From positions 154,084-218,083 of the forward strand of contig NMRA01000511.1 of the NCBI GenBank assembly GCA_002633005.1: a DNA stretch of 64,000 nt. Direction: 5' to 3'. The stretch's first letter is position 1. Every line of letters begins with the position of its first letter. The notes beneath the pieces are model-generated. The model was not told the origin of the DNA and did not search any database. It saw nothing but the letters and a program-made list of their open reading frames with translations. Of the stretch, positions 1 through 12,099 are shown piece by piece. Both the position numbers and the translations under genes were made by a program. The DNA is from Phoronis australis (Eukaryota; Phoronida; Phoronidae).

Positions 1-3000
1 TCAATGGTTGACAGGCAGCATTTTCACAAAAAGAATTCTTTGTATCACTCGTATATCTCACCTGTCTTTATCAGTAGTGGGAGTGCAAGTCCCGGTTTTT
101 CTGCAGCGCAAAAAGCTCCTCTGATCCTCTTTTTAGGGACTGCAGCCGGCATATCTTGTTTTGTAGTTACTTGACACAGCACTACCCTCAGAGGTATTAA
201 CTATGGGAAATCTATATGAACTACATGATCAGATAAAATATCTTGTCTCTGTGACCGCTGACCACGAGTATCAGCCATATTCCTTTTTCCCACACACACT
301 CGCTAGACGTCTCTACGGTCCATGGAACAACAGTGGCCGCCAGTGGCCGTCCAATAGGATTTCGCTAGCTGAAACGTCTCCCTCTCTACGGTCTCTGCTA
401 TCACCACTAGTACACGCACGCCCTCTAGTTATTGCAGATTTTCCGAATAGCCCCATTGTGGAGTTCGCCGCCTTCCAATGTGGACGTAATGTTTGTACCT
501 TCAACACTGCAGCATTGGGCGGGGGATGGTTCGAATTTCTAGGAAGGTGTGCCTGTTGCAAACGTCAACACTCGAATTCTTGGTAAGATGCTGGACGCAG
601 GTTAGTTATGGGCAAGGGAAATCTGTATCCATTGCAAAGATAGCTCTCAGCTCTGTGTTCCTTAGGCAACACATAGCCCCGCGGTTCGCCGGTAATTAGG
701 GGCTACAATACTTCCAATCGCTTTCTGTACTCATTTCGTTCCATGTATTTTAAACGGGCGGGAGGGCCAAATCCGGCCACCAATTTTGAGTTTTCACCTG
801 GTCAAAAATACATACTACACTCAAAACTATCACTTAAAATGAGTTTACGTTCTTTAGTGATCCTTTCTGCTTCTACACATATCTTCGATGAAGCATATCT
901 ACTAGAATTAAGGTGACTTTGAGAAGAATTCAAACTCCACTATTTGGTCACCGTTAACTTGTTCACCGCGCACGCGATAACCACAAAATATTTCAACTAA
1001 CTCACGTGAGTTAGGCAAAGGCTAGTGCGATACTGAGTGAAGGGCGTGACCTGGCGCGTGACATTTGCAAAATAGCATGGTAAGATATCAGGTGGAATTT
1101 GTGAGTTTTGTGTCCCTTGGACTTTTTGTTCATTAAAATGCGTGATTTTTCGTAACTTCCTCAAAATGGCACCCGGTGAGAGAAACTCAAGCGAACCGCA
1201 ACAGGTTTTCATAGATATGTTGAAGTTAAGTTGTCTAAAGTGTATTCAGAGTCATGGTATAGGTTAATTAAAACTCCATGTAAACTTATGCATGTTTCAT
1301 TCGATTTCAAGTTATTTGGTGTATTTTGAAATGGGTAACTTTGTATGGAGATGTACTATCCCATCTGTATGCCTGCGGCATCCAGGGCCATGTAATTGAC
1401 TATATGTTCCTGATAATAAGACGGAATTTGTAATACCATAAATAAGGATATCGTGACGGTTGCTCGCAAACAACAGGAATCAAATTCGGACATAATGTGA
1501 TCCATAAAAATAGATCAACGTTCTCGCCATATCGTGAATAATACGCTTACAATCATCGCCCTTCCTTCTGATCGGATTTCACCAGGATAAAAGAGAGAGC
1601 GGCGCCCGTGTAGGATACGGTTGTGTTGACCGCATTGTCCTGCTCGAGCTATATGCAAACCAAATTATGTGTAATTACCCGATCATAACCTGTCGTAAGC
1701 ATCACTGCCTGTACATAATGGTGAATTTTGAGAATGCATTAACAAATATTTTTTGTTAAAAATGAACACCACGGTAGTATTCAGCTGGAAAAAACATCAA
1801 GTAAGCTTTTGGATTTTCAAAAACGTCAATACAAAGGGCACGTTGAATAGGCATCATAAAATTTGTCTGGGGCTAAGGTAATCTGACCGATGTTTAGTTT
1901 AAGCGATTAGTTCTCCACATGGCGTTAGCCCTACCTACTGCCAAACTTTCAAATCGGGCTTTTTAACTGAGTGATTACACCTCATCACATACTTCGTTGG
2001 AAATATTTATTCGGAGAATGGCTTGACGTAATTTTTCATATGATAGTATTTTTGTTAAAAGCTCTTTACATCATTGGAAATGGGAACAGCCCACTATTCC
2101 GAAAACGCACATACGTGTATACGCATGCATGTCAATCCATCAATCCACAATCGAATTAGACACTGGATGAAAAACATACCTCTGTTTGACGAGCACTTTC
2201 AATTCCAAATTTGAAAACGCCTGCCCTTCACCGTACTATGCTAGTAAGCAATATCAGATAATAAACCTATTTCTTGCTGTTTTGTTTCTTGGTCGTTTTT
2301 AAGGTAATCACACCGCACTTTTACTTTTTGGGAGCTTCTCGCTGCTGTATGAATTAGCTAGGTACATGTATAGACATTGAATTCTAGGCTCTCTTCTTAC
2401 CCTACGGTGTAACCACCACGTGTGTTCAATGCCGATGAGTAACATAAAGCCTCCTCTAATCGTCAGCACGATCATGTCATCTACGCAAATACCACTCGGG
2501 CGAAGTGGGCCGGGTACGGCCCGATGATTACGTGAAGCGCTTTGAATCAGAAGCAAATTTTAAATTGTCACAAAATTAGTTATCATTGTAGTTAGTAGTA
2601 CTAGTAGCTGCAACAATTTTGTTGTGTCCATCTGTATCCTATCCACTCCCCCTGGGTACGGGCCTGCACTGTAAATAGGTCGAACCTGTTTGTCCGTGCC
2701 TCGCTCAATTAATAGCTTACAACATTTGGCGTAGTCAGCACCTACATGTATTTTTCAGTGTTTGAGCGGCGTACATGTACGTGACTTTCTGTGGTTGCGG
2801 GAAATGAGTTTTTCATAACTTATTCTCTCGTGCCCATTTTGACAGGCAAATGCGTTTATTGTTAGTTTAGGGTTATGAATTGTATACATTTCTACATATT
2901 TAGTCAATTGTACATGAAACAGTTGTTAGTTATTAGTTTGTAAATTTGTAAGACCATTTTATGAATTCTAGATTAGGTTACGTGACCACATGCTTTTTCT

Positions 3001-3170
3001 TAGTTTGTACTAAGTCCTAAGGTGGAGCCCCGTGTGTTTAAAATGTCATATGTTGTCAGAATATAGACTGACACTGTTTTTAGTTATATATTTTTTGATG
3101 TTCTGTTTGATTGGCATGATTCCTGAGTTAAATACAGTGATGATGTAATTTGTTTACTACAGAATAGTAT
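1..3170. other. intergenic, no recognisable gene
   Basis: I see no coding region with family features, no RNA gene and no clear repeat in this stretch. The longest open frame (203-586, plus) begins in AT-rich DNA and has no recognisable domain. A moderately CpG-rich patch at about 300-560 contains a CCAAT box (ccaatagg near 350) and could be a promoter, but no transcript structure can be tied to it. Confidence 0.5.
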
Positions 3171-3171
3171 G

Positions 3172-3308
3172 GAACTTTCTAGAAGACTCTAGCATGACGG
3201 TGATTAATGTAGTCTGGAATATTCTAGAGACTAGTATATGTCTGTAGAATGATTGGGTGGAATCCACTAAGTTCTGGCATGTGCTTGAATTGATGAAAAG
3301 TTCTAGAA
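3172..3308. promoter_or_regulatory. cluster of three heat-shock-element-like sites
   Basis: Three matches to the HSF binding pattern (alternating GAA and TTC separated by 2 bp) lie within 137 bp. Bases 3172-3184 read GAActTTCtaGAA, a perfect three-unit element. Bases 3217-3229 read GAAtaTTCtaGAg, three units with one mismatch. Bases 3301-3308 read TTCtaGAA, two units. The pattern is known from animal heat-shock promoters. That these sites bind HSF, and which gene they would serve, is inference. The nearest downstream start codon with good context is at 3449. Confidence 0.4.
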
Positions 3309-3377
3309 CATTGCATTAGTCTATACACAAGCACGGGCTTGTAATTGTCATGCCAGGAAGATTCCCACTAAATGAGA

Positions 3378-3385
3378 TGACGTCA
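3378..3385. promoter_or_regulatory. CRE-like palindrome TGACGTCA
   Basis: A perfect cAMP-response-element octamer sits between the heat-shock-like cluster and the Kozak-context ATG at 3449. A lone octamer is weak evidence. Its value is the grouping with the sites upstream. Confidence 0.3.
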
Positions 3386-3448
3386 CAACCACACTGATAG
3401 GGAAAACTCTGAGGTTCGGCCGATTGAACTAGACCGTATTTATCCACC

Positions 3449-3550
3449 ATGGCTTTGTCGTGCTCAGCTCACGATCAAAGGGATCCCGCCGAGCTGCCCG
3501 ATTCATCGAGTCACAAGCGAGGATATTTGGCTTCGCTCATGCGGATATGA
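3449..3550 (+). CDS. possible small ORF with optimal Kozak start, 33 aa
   Basis: The ATG lies in an ideal vertebrate-type Kozak context (ccaccATGG). It opens 33 codons ending at TGA (3548-3550). The peptide is Ser/Asp/Arg-rich with no signal peptide or known domain. No good splice donor is visible inside it, so it is not obviously a first exon. The local GC is higher than in the flanks, and the HSE-like and CRE-like sites lie 60-280 bp upstream. It could equally be chance. I do not recognise the peptide. Confidence 0.15.
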   Translation: MALSCSAHDQRDPAELPDSSSHKRGYLASLMRI

Positions 3551-5807
3551 TCAGCTGATTACAATCTAGCCTAGATGACCGTGCTTTTTATGAAGAGCGT
3601 TTTACGTAGTTTTGAGTGTAATATTCGAAAAGGGAGAAAAAAAAAATGTTGGAACAACTTCGAATTTTTCAAATCGGCCCAGAATAAGAGATTTAGCAAC
3701 ACAGCAACATTCACGATTACTTTCATTCTGCGCGCACGAATACAAAAATATAGGACCCAAGTTATGTAGATTTTGGAGCACATGCATTGCATTATTCGAG
3801 AAAAAATTATTTTAGCTCATTAAAAGCTGTAAAATGACGTTGTTAAATTTCATTGTGCTCATTCATTGTCATCCTTAAATTGGGAAATTTCCGAGATGTG
3901 ACCTGCGGCGTGCGCCTATGTACACAAAACACGGGATCGTTACGAAGTCGGTGGGCCAGATCTCATAGCGTTCATCCTTGTGTGTACTAACAGGGGGTTA
4001 AGGGGGCAACCTAATTTTTTCTATGTGGCTAGATAATATATCTATAAATCAAATTCCAAAAAGTTCCCACGTCTGCACTTGCACATTTTTAAAAAAAGGT
4101 GTTTTTGCACGAAATATTATGCACATTCGTGCCACTTGGTGGCGCTTTTCTACTGAATTGACCGATCAGAGAGCCAAATTGTATTGTTGTGCTTAGTTAC
4201 TTCAATATGGCAGCTCCCATGGAGTGTGATGCCTATATAACTCAAGGTTTCTCAAACAGCACAAAATGGTTATGCCAGAACCTGAAGAAGCTTAGAGAAG
4301 CATCCTGACAAAAGCTGATGGACTGTGGAACTCTGTAGATCAGTAATCAAAAAGAAGAAGAGGTGTCACAAACGTTTGTGCAAAAAACAAGTGCATGTCC
4401 TGGTATATAGCCTATACAGTATACTGCTGTAGAAGACCATGTGTCGGACCAAAAAAATTGAAAGGACAAAGAAGGGCATAGCAACGTTTCAAGACACTAG
4501 CGGTAGTCCTAAAGCTGAAGCTGTTGAAAGTGATACAGATTTTACCCAAAATTTCCCAATGAAATCAATCAGACTTCCAAAATCTCTAACTCCCAATTAA
4601 CCTGAACAAGATAGGAACATTCTGAAACACAAGTACATCATTTGTTAGCCGGAAAAGTATATTATGACCGTAACAACTTTTTAGCTTTGAAAAACAGGTA
4701 CGTATATTTGAAAGGTACATCTTGGTGTTTTCCGTGTGTGTTTTAGTATTATCACCAGTTGTTTTTTTAACTTGTTCAGCCCCTTGGCTGCCTAGGCCTT
4801 AGACAATACCGCTGACCCAGTAGAGACGGTGATCATACCATAGGTAATCTATATGCAGGATGCTTTTCGGCAAATTATGCATCACACTGGTTAAACCATG
4901 TCATGTTGCTATAAGTTTAGAAGTACCACTTAGCCTCTGAGGAGGCCGTTAATGTTGCCATTTGTTCCCAGTTTAAACAAAGACTCCTGCAATCCTGTTT
5001 TTCGAACACTCCATTGTTTAGTTGACACATCGACACTGCTTGCGCCACGGGATAATCATATGGTATTATACTGTGGGTGTGATTTTAAGCACTTTAAGTC
5101 AAAACTTTTTGAGAAGGTTAAATGGAGTAGATGGTTGCAATCAACATGTACGATTTTCTGAAACATACCTCAGCGAAATCGTGAGAGAAAAAGCGCCTCT
5201 TGCCACCTAAAACGGACAAAAACAACCAAAGCGCGCAACGCGTCGCTTGCCTGAAAAAGTAACTCTGTCACTTGTTTTTTGTGATTAGACATGTAATGTG
5301 TACCCATATTTTGGTCGTGGCCCTCTACAACGGGCTACTACTTCAAATGACACGTATATATTGACGATGTCAAAATTTAACTGCCCCACCGGTTCCCAGG
5401 GTTTCATGTTTTGTAATTTAAAATGATTGCATAAACTTAGGAATAAATCCGAGTTACAGGCACTGCGTTCACAAAGAGTAAGAAAAAAAAACAAAAAAAA
5501 CAGCGGCATACGATCACCTCGCTTTAACAATGCATTGTGTACTTTCCACATAACAAGTAGGCCACTCTTCAGATTAGTGCTTTCGAAATGAAAATAACAG
5601 TAAGATTTCCGAATAGTGTAATATATATTGTACATGAGAATTTCAAACGTTAAAATGACTAGTTGTTCATACTATGGGAAAAGCAATAAGGGACACAGGC
5701 ACTAGCAATGATAAACTCTTCAGTATAAATATTACACTTCACTGGATGAGCAAAACATGCACTAAGTACTATTGAGATAACCTACGGAGATCTTTGAAAC
5801 TAACAAA
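3551..5807. other. intergenic, no recognisable gene
   Basis: AT-rich DNA with poly-A and poly-T runs (for example 3640-3649 and 5484-5500). The overlapping short frames on both strands at 3571-3815 and 5285-5635 have no family features. Bases 4200-4600 contain a decayed-looking stretch with many A/G-rich codons, but I cannot assign it to a gene or a repeat. Confidence 0.4.
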
Positions 5808-6726
5808 AGACCGTGATCCCAGAGCTTTTTTGGGCATGAAAAGGTAACTAATTTTCTTTGGTGCCACAGTGCTCTGTGGGTATCCTATTGCTTGGAAATG
5901 GTCGTCTGGCAGGTGTGGTCGGGGGAGCCAAGAGAATGACACTCAAAATTTGAGCTTGATCAACTTTTCTGGTAACTACTTCAAACCGCCTTGGATACCT
6001 CCTACGTAAAATTGGTCACTGGCTGACAATTTCAGTGGTGGGGAGTATCAGCCAGACGGTTATAAACAAGGTGCAAAAATTGAGCTAGATCAATCCAAGA
6101 GGTAACCGCGTGAAACCAGTTTCAAATATTCACCGTGAGCCCAGGTAACACGAATGAACACTGGCAGACAAATCTAGTGGTGGGTTAGCCCCGCCAGACA
6201 CGCCCAAATACCCGAGTTGAGCTAGATCAACCCACCAGGTAACCGTTTGAAACCAATTGCACGATGTTCAGCATCACTGTACATGGCACAACTGTTAGAT
6301 GCCAGACAATTTCTGTGGTGGGTTGCCCCTGCCAGACGATTATCAAAAAGGGTTAAAATAGAGCTAGATCAACCCAGGAGGTAACCGCTTACAACCAGTT
6401 CCAAAATATTCACCGTAAGCCCAGGTATCACGAATAAACACTGCCAGACAAATCAAGTGGTGGATTTTTCCCCTCCAGACACGCCCAAAGACCTGAGTTG
6501 AGCTAGATCAACCCAAGGCTAACCGCATGAAACCAGTTGCAAAATATTCGCCCTAATCCCACGTATCACGAATAAATACTGCCAGACAACTCTAGTAGTG
6601 GGTTATCCCCGCCAGACACGCCCAAATACCTGAGTTGAGCTAAATCAACCCACGAGGTAACCGTTTGAAATCAATCGTCCGATGTTCAGCATCACATGCA
6701 CACGTGGCATAACAGTAAGATGCCCC
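5808..6726 (+). repeat. left inverted arm, alternating ~138 bp repeats
   Basis: After about 140 bp of outer sequence, a core gagctagatcaaccca followed by gaggtaaccg recurs near 5952, 6082, 6219, 6361, 6500 and 6637, a spacing of 130-142 bp. Two kinds of unit can be told apart by the sequence before the core. One carries gccagacacgcccaaatac, the other ccagacgattatcaaaaagg. They partly alternate, giving a higher-order period near 275 bp. Confidence 0.8.
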
Positions 6727-8161
6727 AATCAGACAAATAAAGAGTCGAAACAAAATTGATTATAAGTCCATTCACAATGAATAAGCATCACCTTGAGGAA
6801 CCAGGCACTTCGATTTTTATTAAAGCCACTGAGTACCTACGACATAGGTTACCACACAAGGTGAAAGATTTTTGTCCGCAAGTTTACGTCAGAGCATGTA
6901 AACCAGAAACATCGTGCCTGGTGTCGCAGCGACCTCACAAGTCCATGCGAAAACAGCGGAATACTCCACATGATTCACTTTTAAATTGCACATTGTGTTT
7001 GCACGAATTTCAATTTTTCGTTGTCCTATTTTACCTGTCTAAGCTGCGTCCCTCTGTTTTCATTTGATGCAACTGCTAAAACGAATAATAACTAAAATGC
7101 CATCTTTTGTTGCCTTCTGCGTTATGTATGCGCGCCAACTACCTTCATTTCACCCAGTGATTAATGGCAAATTTGGCAAAATTTATCAGTTTTGGGCAGT
7201 CTCCATCTTTATAGTAAACCGAACCCACTACAGAGAACTCCAGAGATGCGTCAAGAACAATGACGTCACATTTTCCCGGCTATGCTAGATGTATACTTTG
7301 CCCAGAACCGCCCAAACTACGCCAGATGGGGAACATTGTTTAACTTAAAGTGCTGGAAATCGGTGCATTCTCAGTGCTACGTACGAAGTTAAACAGACTC
7401 GCGACCAGACCATGGCGCAGGCCACAATAGCAATTCTTCGGAAAACGTTTTCAAGTATTACATGTACATGTACACTGTATGATATTGTGCAAGACAACTT
7501 TACTATACATCAGTCAAATTCGAGTTACAAACATGTGGACCCGAAGAGGTCAAAGTCAAGATACTCCTGACCAGACGCCCCAAAGGGGGATGAATGGGTT
7601 AGAGAGGCCTGCCACTCTAGAGCCACTGATCAATCACCCGAGAACAGAGAATGCTTCCAACAAGGTTTTCGGCATCTCATATCGTTCGAAACAACAACGG
7701 CTGCTAAAGACAGAAAACCGTCTTCCCCAACCCGATCCCGCACAGTTTAGTCTGAGTAAACCCAGTCCATGTGTTGCCGCGTGGAGACACTGCACGAGTC
7801 TTGTTGTGGGAGAAGCATTGTACTGACAGTCGGAACTGAACAGCGGCGGAAGCTGAAAGCAGAGCACTAAGCAGAGCTAAATACTACTAACTATACTACC
7901 ACACTAGACGCTAAGCACCACAACCTGTGGTCGAAACCACCAACCCCCCCCCCTTACTGAAAACGTAGATCCGCCACTGCATATGTATTTGTATGCATGT
8001 TTTAAAAATAAAAACTGTGTGATTATATATATTGCTTATCTTTTAAATTATTTTATTTCATTCAAAATAATTGCAATGTAAGTACAACCAACCTATTGGG
8101 ATGTGTCAGTTCGTCAAAATTCACGTTTTGAGCCAATGTAACTACATACAAAAGGTTTCTG

Positions 8162-8243
8162 ATTGTCCTCCATATGAAGATCCGGGTTATTGACCTACAT
8201 ATGAAGATCCGGGTTATTGTCCTTCATATGAAGATCCGGGTCA
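8162..8243. repeat. 27 bp tandem repeat, 3 copies
   Basis: The unit catatgaagatccgggttat starts at 8171, 8198 and 8225 and is nearly identical in each copy. It lies in the centre of the foldback-like element. Confidence 0.85.
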
Positions 8244-8404
8244 AAGAAAAGGTCACAAGTAGTTCTATTTAATTGGAGAATGTTATGATGCCGGCCAGGT
8301 GGCTCTCTATTGTGTTGGCAGGGAATGGGGGTATTGAAACTTACGCTTCAGTCAACAAATCTAATTGGGTTTCGGCGTGAATTTTCACTAGGAATAGGTC
8401 CGTC

Positions 8405-8525
8405 ATGACTAAATCATCCACGTAAGTCATTATGTACTTGAGCACATGGAGTAATAGACACTTATCTGGAGTTCGCACTAAAGTAGAGCAATGTCAATCA
8501 TAATTTCGAATTCCATTTTGAGTAA
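8405..8525 (-). repeat. dispersed repeat, inverted copy of 11751-11870
   Basis: The reverse complement of this segment aligns with 11751-11870, sharing tggaattcgaaattatg, tctacttt.gtgcgaa and cataatgacttacgtggat. One copy is inside the foldback-like element and the other is 1.2 kb outside it. No coding potential is evident in either. Confidence 0.6.
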
Positions 8526-9054
8526 AATGATTCGAGACTGGGCCCAGAACTCCTACAGTTCGCTACTCTGTGTGATCACGGCTCGATCTCAAGCAGAGAC
8601 AACATCTGGGGCACGGCTACGGCGACCAATGGCGGTTTCAAATTTAAGAAGACTAAATGGGACTTCATGATTTTGTCAGAAGTGGCAAGGACAGGGTGGC
8701 CCACTAAATTCATTTAGTTTCGACATGGCCGTGTGCGTCGCGCTGGGATTCGATCTTGACATGGACTTTATGAATTGTGTCATGGTTGAAAATCCGTCAT
8801 TGTATCATTGCAAGTGCGTACACATTTTAAGACATGCGGGCAATTTCGCATACGCATGAAATCTGAGTATGGTTTCCAGTTGTGCTGGCCAGCTGGAGAC
8901 GGTGGTCACTGTCCACATGGAATCCAAACGAAGTGTTTAGTCCCCGGGTGTATATTTCGGTATAGGTGCATCTAATAACCGAAATATCGTTCATTTTTAA
9001 TGTAAAAGTTTCAAAATCACATCTGAGTTTGAAAATTGAGATATTTTAGGAGCG

Positions 9055-9134
9055 GTGAATCTTCTGATTGGTGAATCGTCGAACTAGTGAGCCTTCGGAA
9101 TAGTGAACCTTCCGAGTAGTAAACCTTCGAAATA
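9055..9134. repeat. degenerate 16 bp tandem repeat, 5 copies
   Basis: Five units in exact 16 bp register follow the pattern gtgaaccttcggaata with substitutions, starting at 9055, 9071, 9087, 9103 and 9119. They lie inside the foldback-like element, close to its right arm. Confidence 0.75.
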
Positions 9135-9582
9135 ATGGGATGATCCCATTTCCAGCGATGTAAGCAACTTAAGTAATACAACAAAGATAAATTTTGTTAA
9201 GTCATTCACCGACTAAACTTCATATTTTCTCTTGAGTATGCGATGAGGTGTAATCACTCATTTAAGCATGGCTGATTTGAAACGTTGTCAGGAGATAATG
9301 TGAGAATGTTCTCTTCCCCCTAATAAAGCTGATTCAAAGGCTTTACTAAAATTTCTACAGTGTCGACGTTTGCAAAATACCAAAGGTCCACCGTTCTTGA
9401 AATTCGAACCCCCCCGCTCAATGCTGGCTACGGGCCTGAGTAGGTTATATGCATTTGAGTAGTGAGATAGGAGCGTCTAATATAAAGTCGCCCCTGCAGC
9501 GACCAAACCTCTGCATGCTACTGCTCCACCGCTAAAAATGTCTGCAGTGACCTTTTGTTGCTTGCAGAATGTTGCTCGACAT

Positions 9583-10531
9583 TATGCAAATGGTTTCAAA
9601 CGGTTACCTGGCGGGTAAATCTGGTCGAACTCACAGTGTTTATTCATGATACATGGGCTTACGTAGAATATTTTGCAACTGGTTTCATGCGGTTACGTCT
9701 TGGGTTGATTTCAACCCTTCTTTAGTCGTCTGGCAGGGACACCCTACCACTGAAATTGTCTGGCATCTTACTGTTGGTTTCAAACGGTTACCTCTTGGGT
9801 TGACCTAGCACAAGTCATGCATTTGGGCGTGTCTGGCGGGGCTAACCCACCACTAGATTTGTCTGGCAGTGTTTATAAGTGATACCTGGGCTTAAGGTGA
9901 ATATTTTGGAACTGGTTTTAAGCGGTTACCTCTTGGGTTGATCTAGCTCAATTTTAAACCCTTTTTGATAATCGTCTGGCAGGGGCACCCCACCACTGAA
10001 ATTGTCTGGCATCTAACGCTTGTGCCATGTATATTCATGCTGAACATCGTTTAATTGGTTTCAAACAGTTACCTGGTGGGTTGATCTAGCTCAACTCGGG
10101 TATTTGAGCGTGTCTGGCGAGGCTAACGCACTACTAGATTCGTCTGACAGTGTTCATTTCTTGATACCTGGGCTCACGGTGAATATTTTGCAACTGGTTT
10201 CACGCGATTACCTCTTGGATTGATCTAGCTCAATTTTTGCACCTTGTTTATAACCGTCTGGTTGATACTCCCCACCACTGAAATTGTCTGGCAATGACCA
10301 ATTTTGATACAGTGGATTACGTAGTAGGTATCCAAGGCAGTTTGGAGTGGTTACCAGAAAAGTTGATCTAGTTCAAGTTTTGAGTGTCATTCTCTTGGCT
10401 CCCCCGACCACACACACCAAAGCGAACCTGCCAGACGACCATTTCCAGGCATCAGGATACCCATAGAGCACTGTGGCACCAAAGAAAATTGGTTACCTTT
10501 TCATGCCCAAAAAGCTCTGAGATCCCGGTCT
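9583..10531 (-). repeat. right inverted arm, same repeats inverted
   Basis: The reverse-complement core ttgatctagctcaa recurs near 9703, 9801, 9940, 10078, 10219 and 10361, plus a more decayed copy near 9625. Unit order, seen from the outside in, follows the left arm, including the unique outer ~140 bp. The two arms differ by scattered substitutions and small indels, so the insertion is not recent. Confidence 0.8.
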
Positions 10532-11750
10532 ACAATTATAAACTCTGCGGCATAAAGAATACGCTTTATACAATGAACATGTAACAAATATACACACCCA
10601 AATAGTGTTACATGCAATCCCTGATGAGATCATGCATGAGTATGAATCCCTCCATGTAAACAATAACTCACACGGTGAGCAAAATATTTAAAGTGGGACT
10701 TAATTACAACATAGGAACCTTCAAAGTTTGTGTCATAGCAGTACAAGGTTCTACTACTTAACAAAACTCCATAAGTGATACAACTGCTGAGATCACTACC
10801 TTCACGAGGAACAGTTATCAATATAAAAATATATGTAACATGAGCTTGAGCAAAGTACCGGTAGGTGCACAATACTGCTATCCCTGGTTGAACCAGTCAC
10901 TGAAAACCGCAATAAATTGCACACCTCCCAAGATTACAATAATATGTATACAAGAATTTGCTTTTCAAGATAACCATGTGGAGATGACAGGGTCATTGCA
11001 GAATTTAGTAAAAATATCTGCATTTCAGCCTAAAAAACAATCATTTTCAAAACTACACCAGGAGTCACTGAATAAAAATACTAAAAAAGACAGTATGTAA
11101 TTCAGTTCATGGGATGCAAACAATAACTATCCTAAACTGAAAAGATCAGTCATCCAAGGCTTGAAGAATATTCAAAACAAATACACTGGTTAAGCAATAA
11201 ACTAGTAACAATAATAACGGACACTTGGCGCAATAAATACACTCCTAGTTTTATAGGAGCAAAACTAGCATTTCAAGCTCAACAATGCGGAAACAACACA
11301 AGCAGCTAACACATTTCCAAAAACACACAGGCAATACTGATGTGGTACATGAATGAGGTGCACATCTGGAGAAAAAGTAAAATATTCTCCTTAGTTGTGA
11401 ATGTCCGAGCTGCATGAAGCATCCAGGCCATTCCCTGAATACCAAGCACATATCATACTTTGCATTCATATACATCCGAGTAGGACATTCTCAGTCACTG
11501 ACCCCAATGGTCAACAAAGCTGCATGCAGAATACTACCCTGGCATCTCAAAGCATTTGATATACATAGAACATTTGAAATGAGTGGAGGACGCACTAATA
11601 AATGCTCTGGTGGGGCCCTTAAACTGAATCCAGTAAGGTCATAAGCTGTTGAGCAACAAATTTCCAAACACAGCATAACACTTTCAAACATGATTAAGCG
11701 CCAAAGACACTGGAATTGATACCTGGGCCCTGTCATTGATCTTTTTACAG
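10532..11750. other. intergenic, no recognisable gene
   Basis: Several short frames exist on both strands (for example 11251-11475 minus and 11414-11736 on both strands), but they overlap one another and show no family features. I see no RNA gene or tandem repeat. Confidence 0.4.
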
Positions 11751-11870
11751 GAAATGGAATTCGAAATTATGTTTGGAATTTTGTACTCTACTTTTGTGCG
11801 AATTTAAAACAGGTGGCTATTATCCTATACTCCTATACATAATGACTTACGTGGATATTTTGGTAGTGAT
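11751..11870 (+). repeat. dispersed repeat, partner of 8405-8525
   Basis: Same family as 8405-8525 in opposite orientation. The alignment weakens after the shared tacgtggat near 11857 but seems to continue at low similarity to about 11900. Confidence 0.6.
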
Positions 11871-12099
11871 AGTTTACAGTTGATAAACCCAACAAGAATC
11901 CAGTGCAATAAACTGGTATGTTATGAAATCCATTCTAGTTACTTCACGAAAAATAAGCAGAGCTTGGAATGAGCAATAACAAAAACAGGAGAAATTTCCA
12001 GCTGATACATGATACACAAAAAATAGGCTTGGGTGAAAGACATTTTTGGCTGTAAAATTTACCTGAACTAAACATTTAATAAAGTCGAAAAATCATAAA

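Larger units (their letters stand above)
5808..10531. mobile_element. foldback-like DNA element with long repetitive inverted arms (~4.7 kb)
   Basis: The sequence from 5808 reappears as its reverse complement ending at 10531. The outermost bases are agaccgtgatcccagagc on the left and, read inward from the right end, agaccgggatctcagagc. Each arm is about 0.92-0.95 kb and consists mostly of ~138 bp repeats in the same order in both arms. The 2.9 kb centre (about 6727-9582) holds no frame that I recognise as a transposase, so the element is probably non-autonomous or has lost its gene. Long inverted arms made of tandem repeats are typical of foldback-type elements (Drosophila FB, sea urchin TU). 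Assignment to a superfamily is inference. I see no unambiguous target-site duplication. Centre features: CRE octamer at 7261, 27 bp repeats at 8162-8243 and 16 bp repeats at 9055-9134. Confidence 0.75.

Noticed and set aside
203-586. 127-codon open frame near the window start
   Set aside because: No domain, repeat or splice context. An overlapping minus-strand frame of similar quality suggests that both are by-products of the GC-richer patch.
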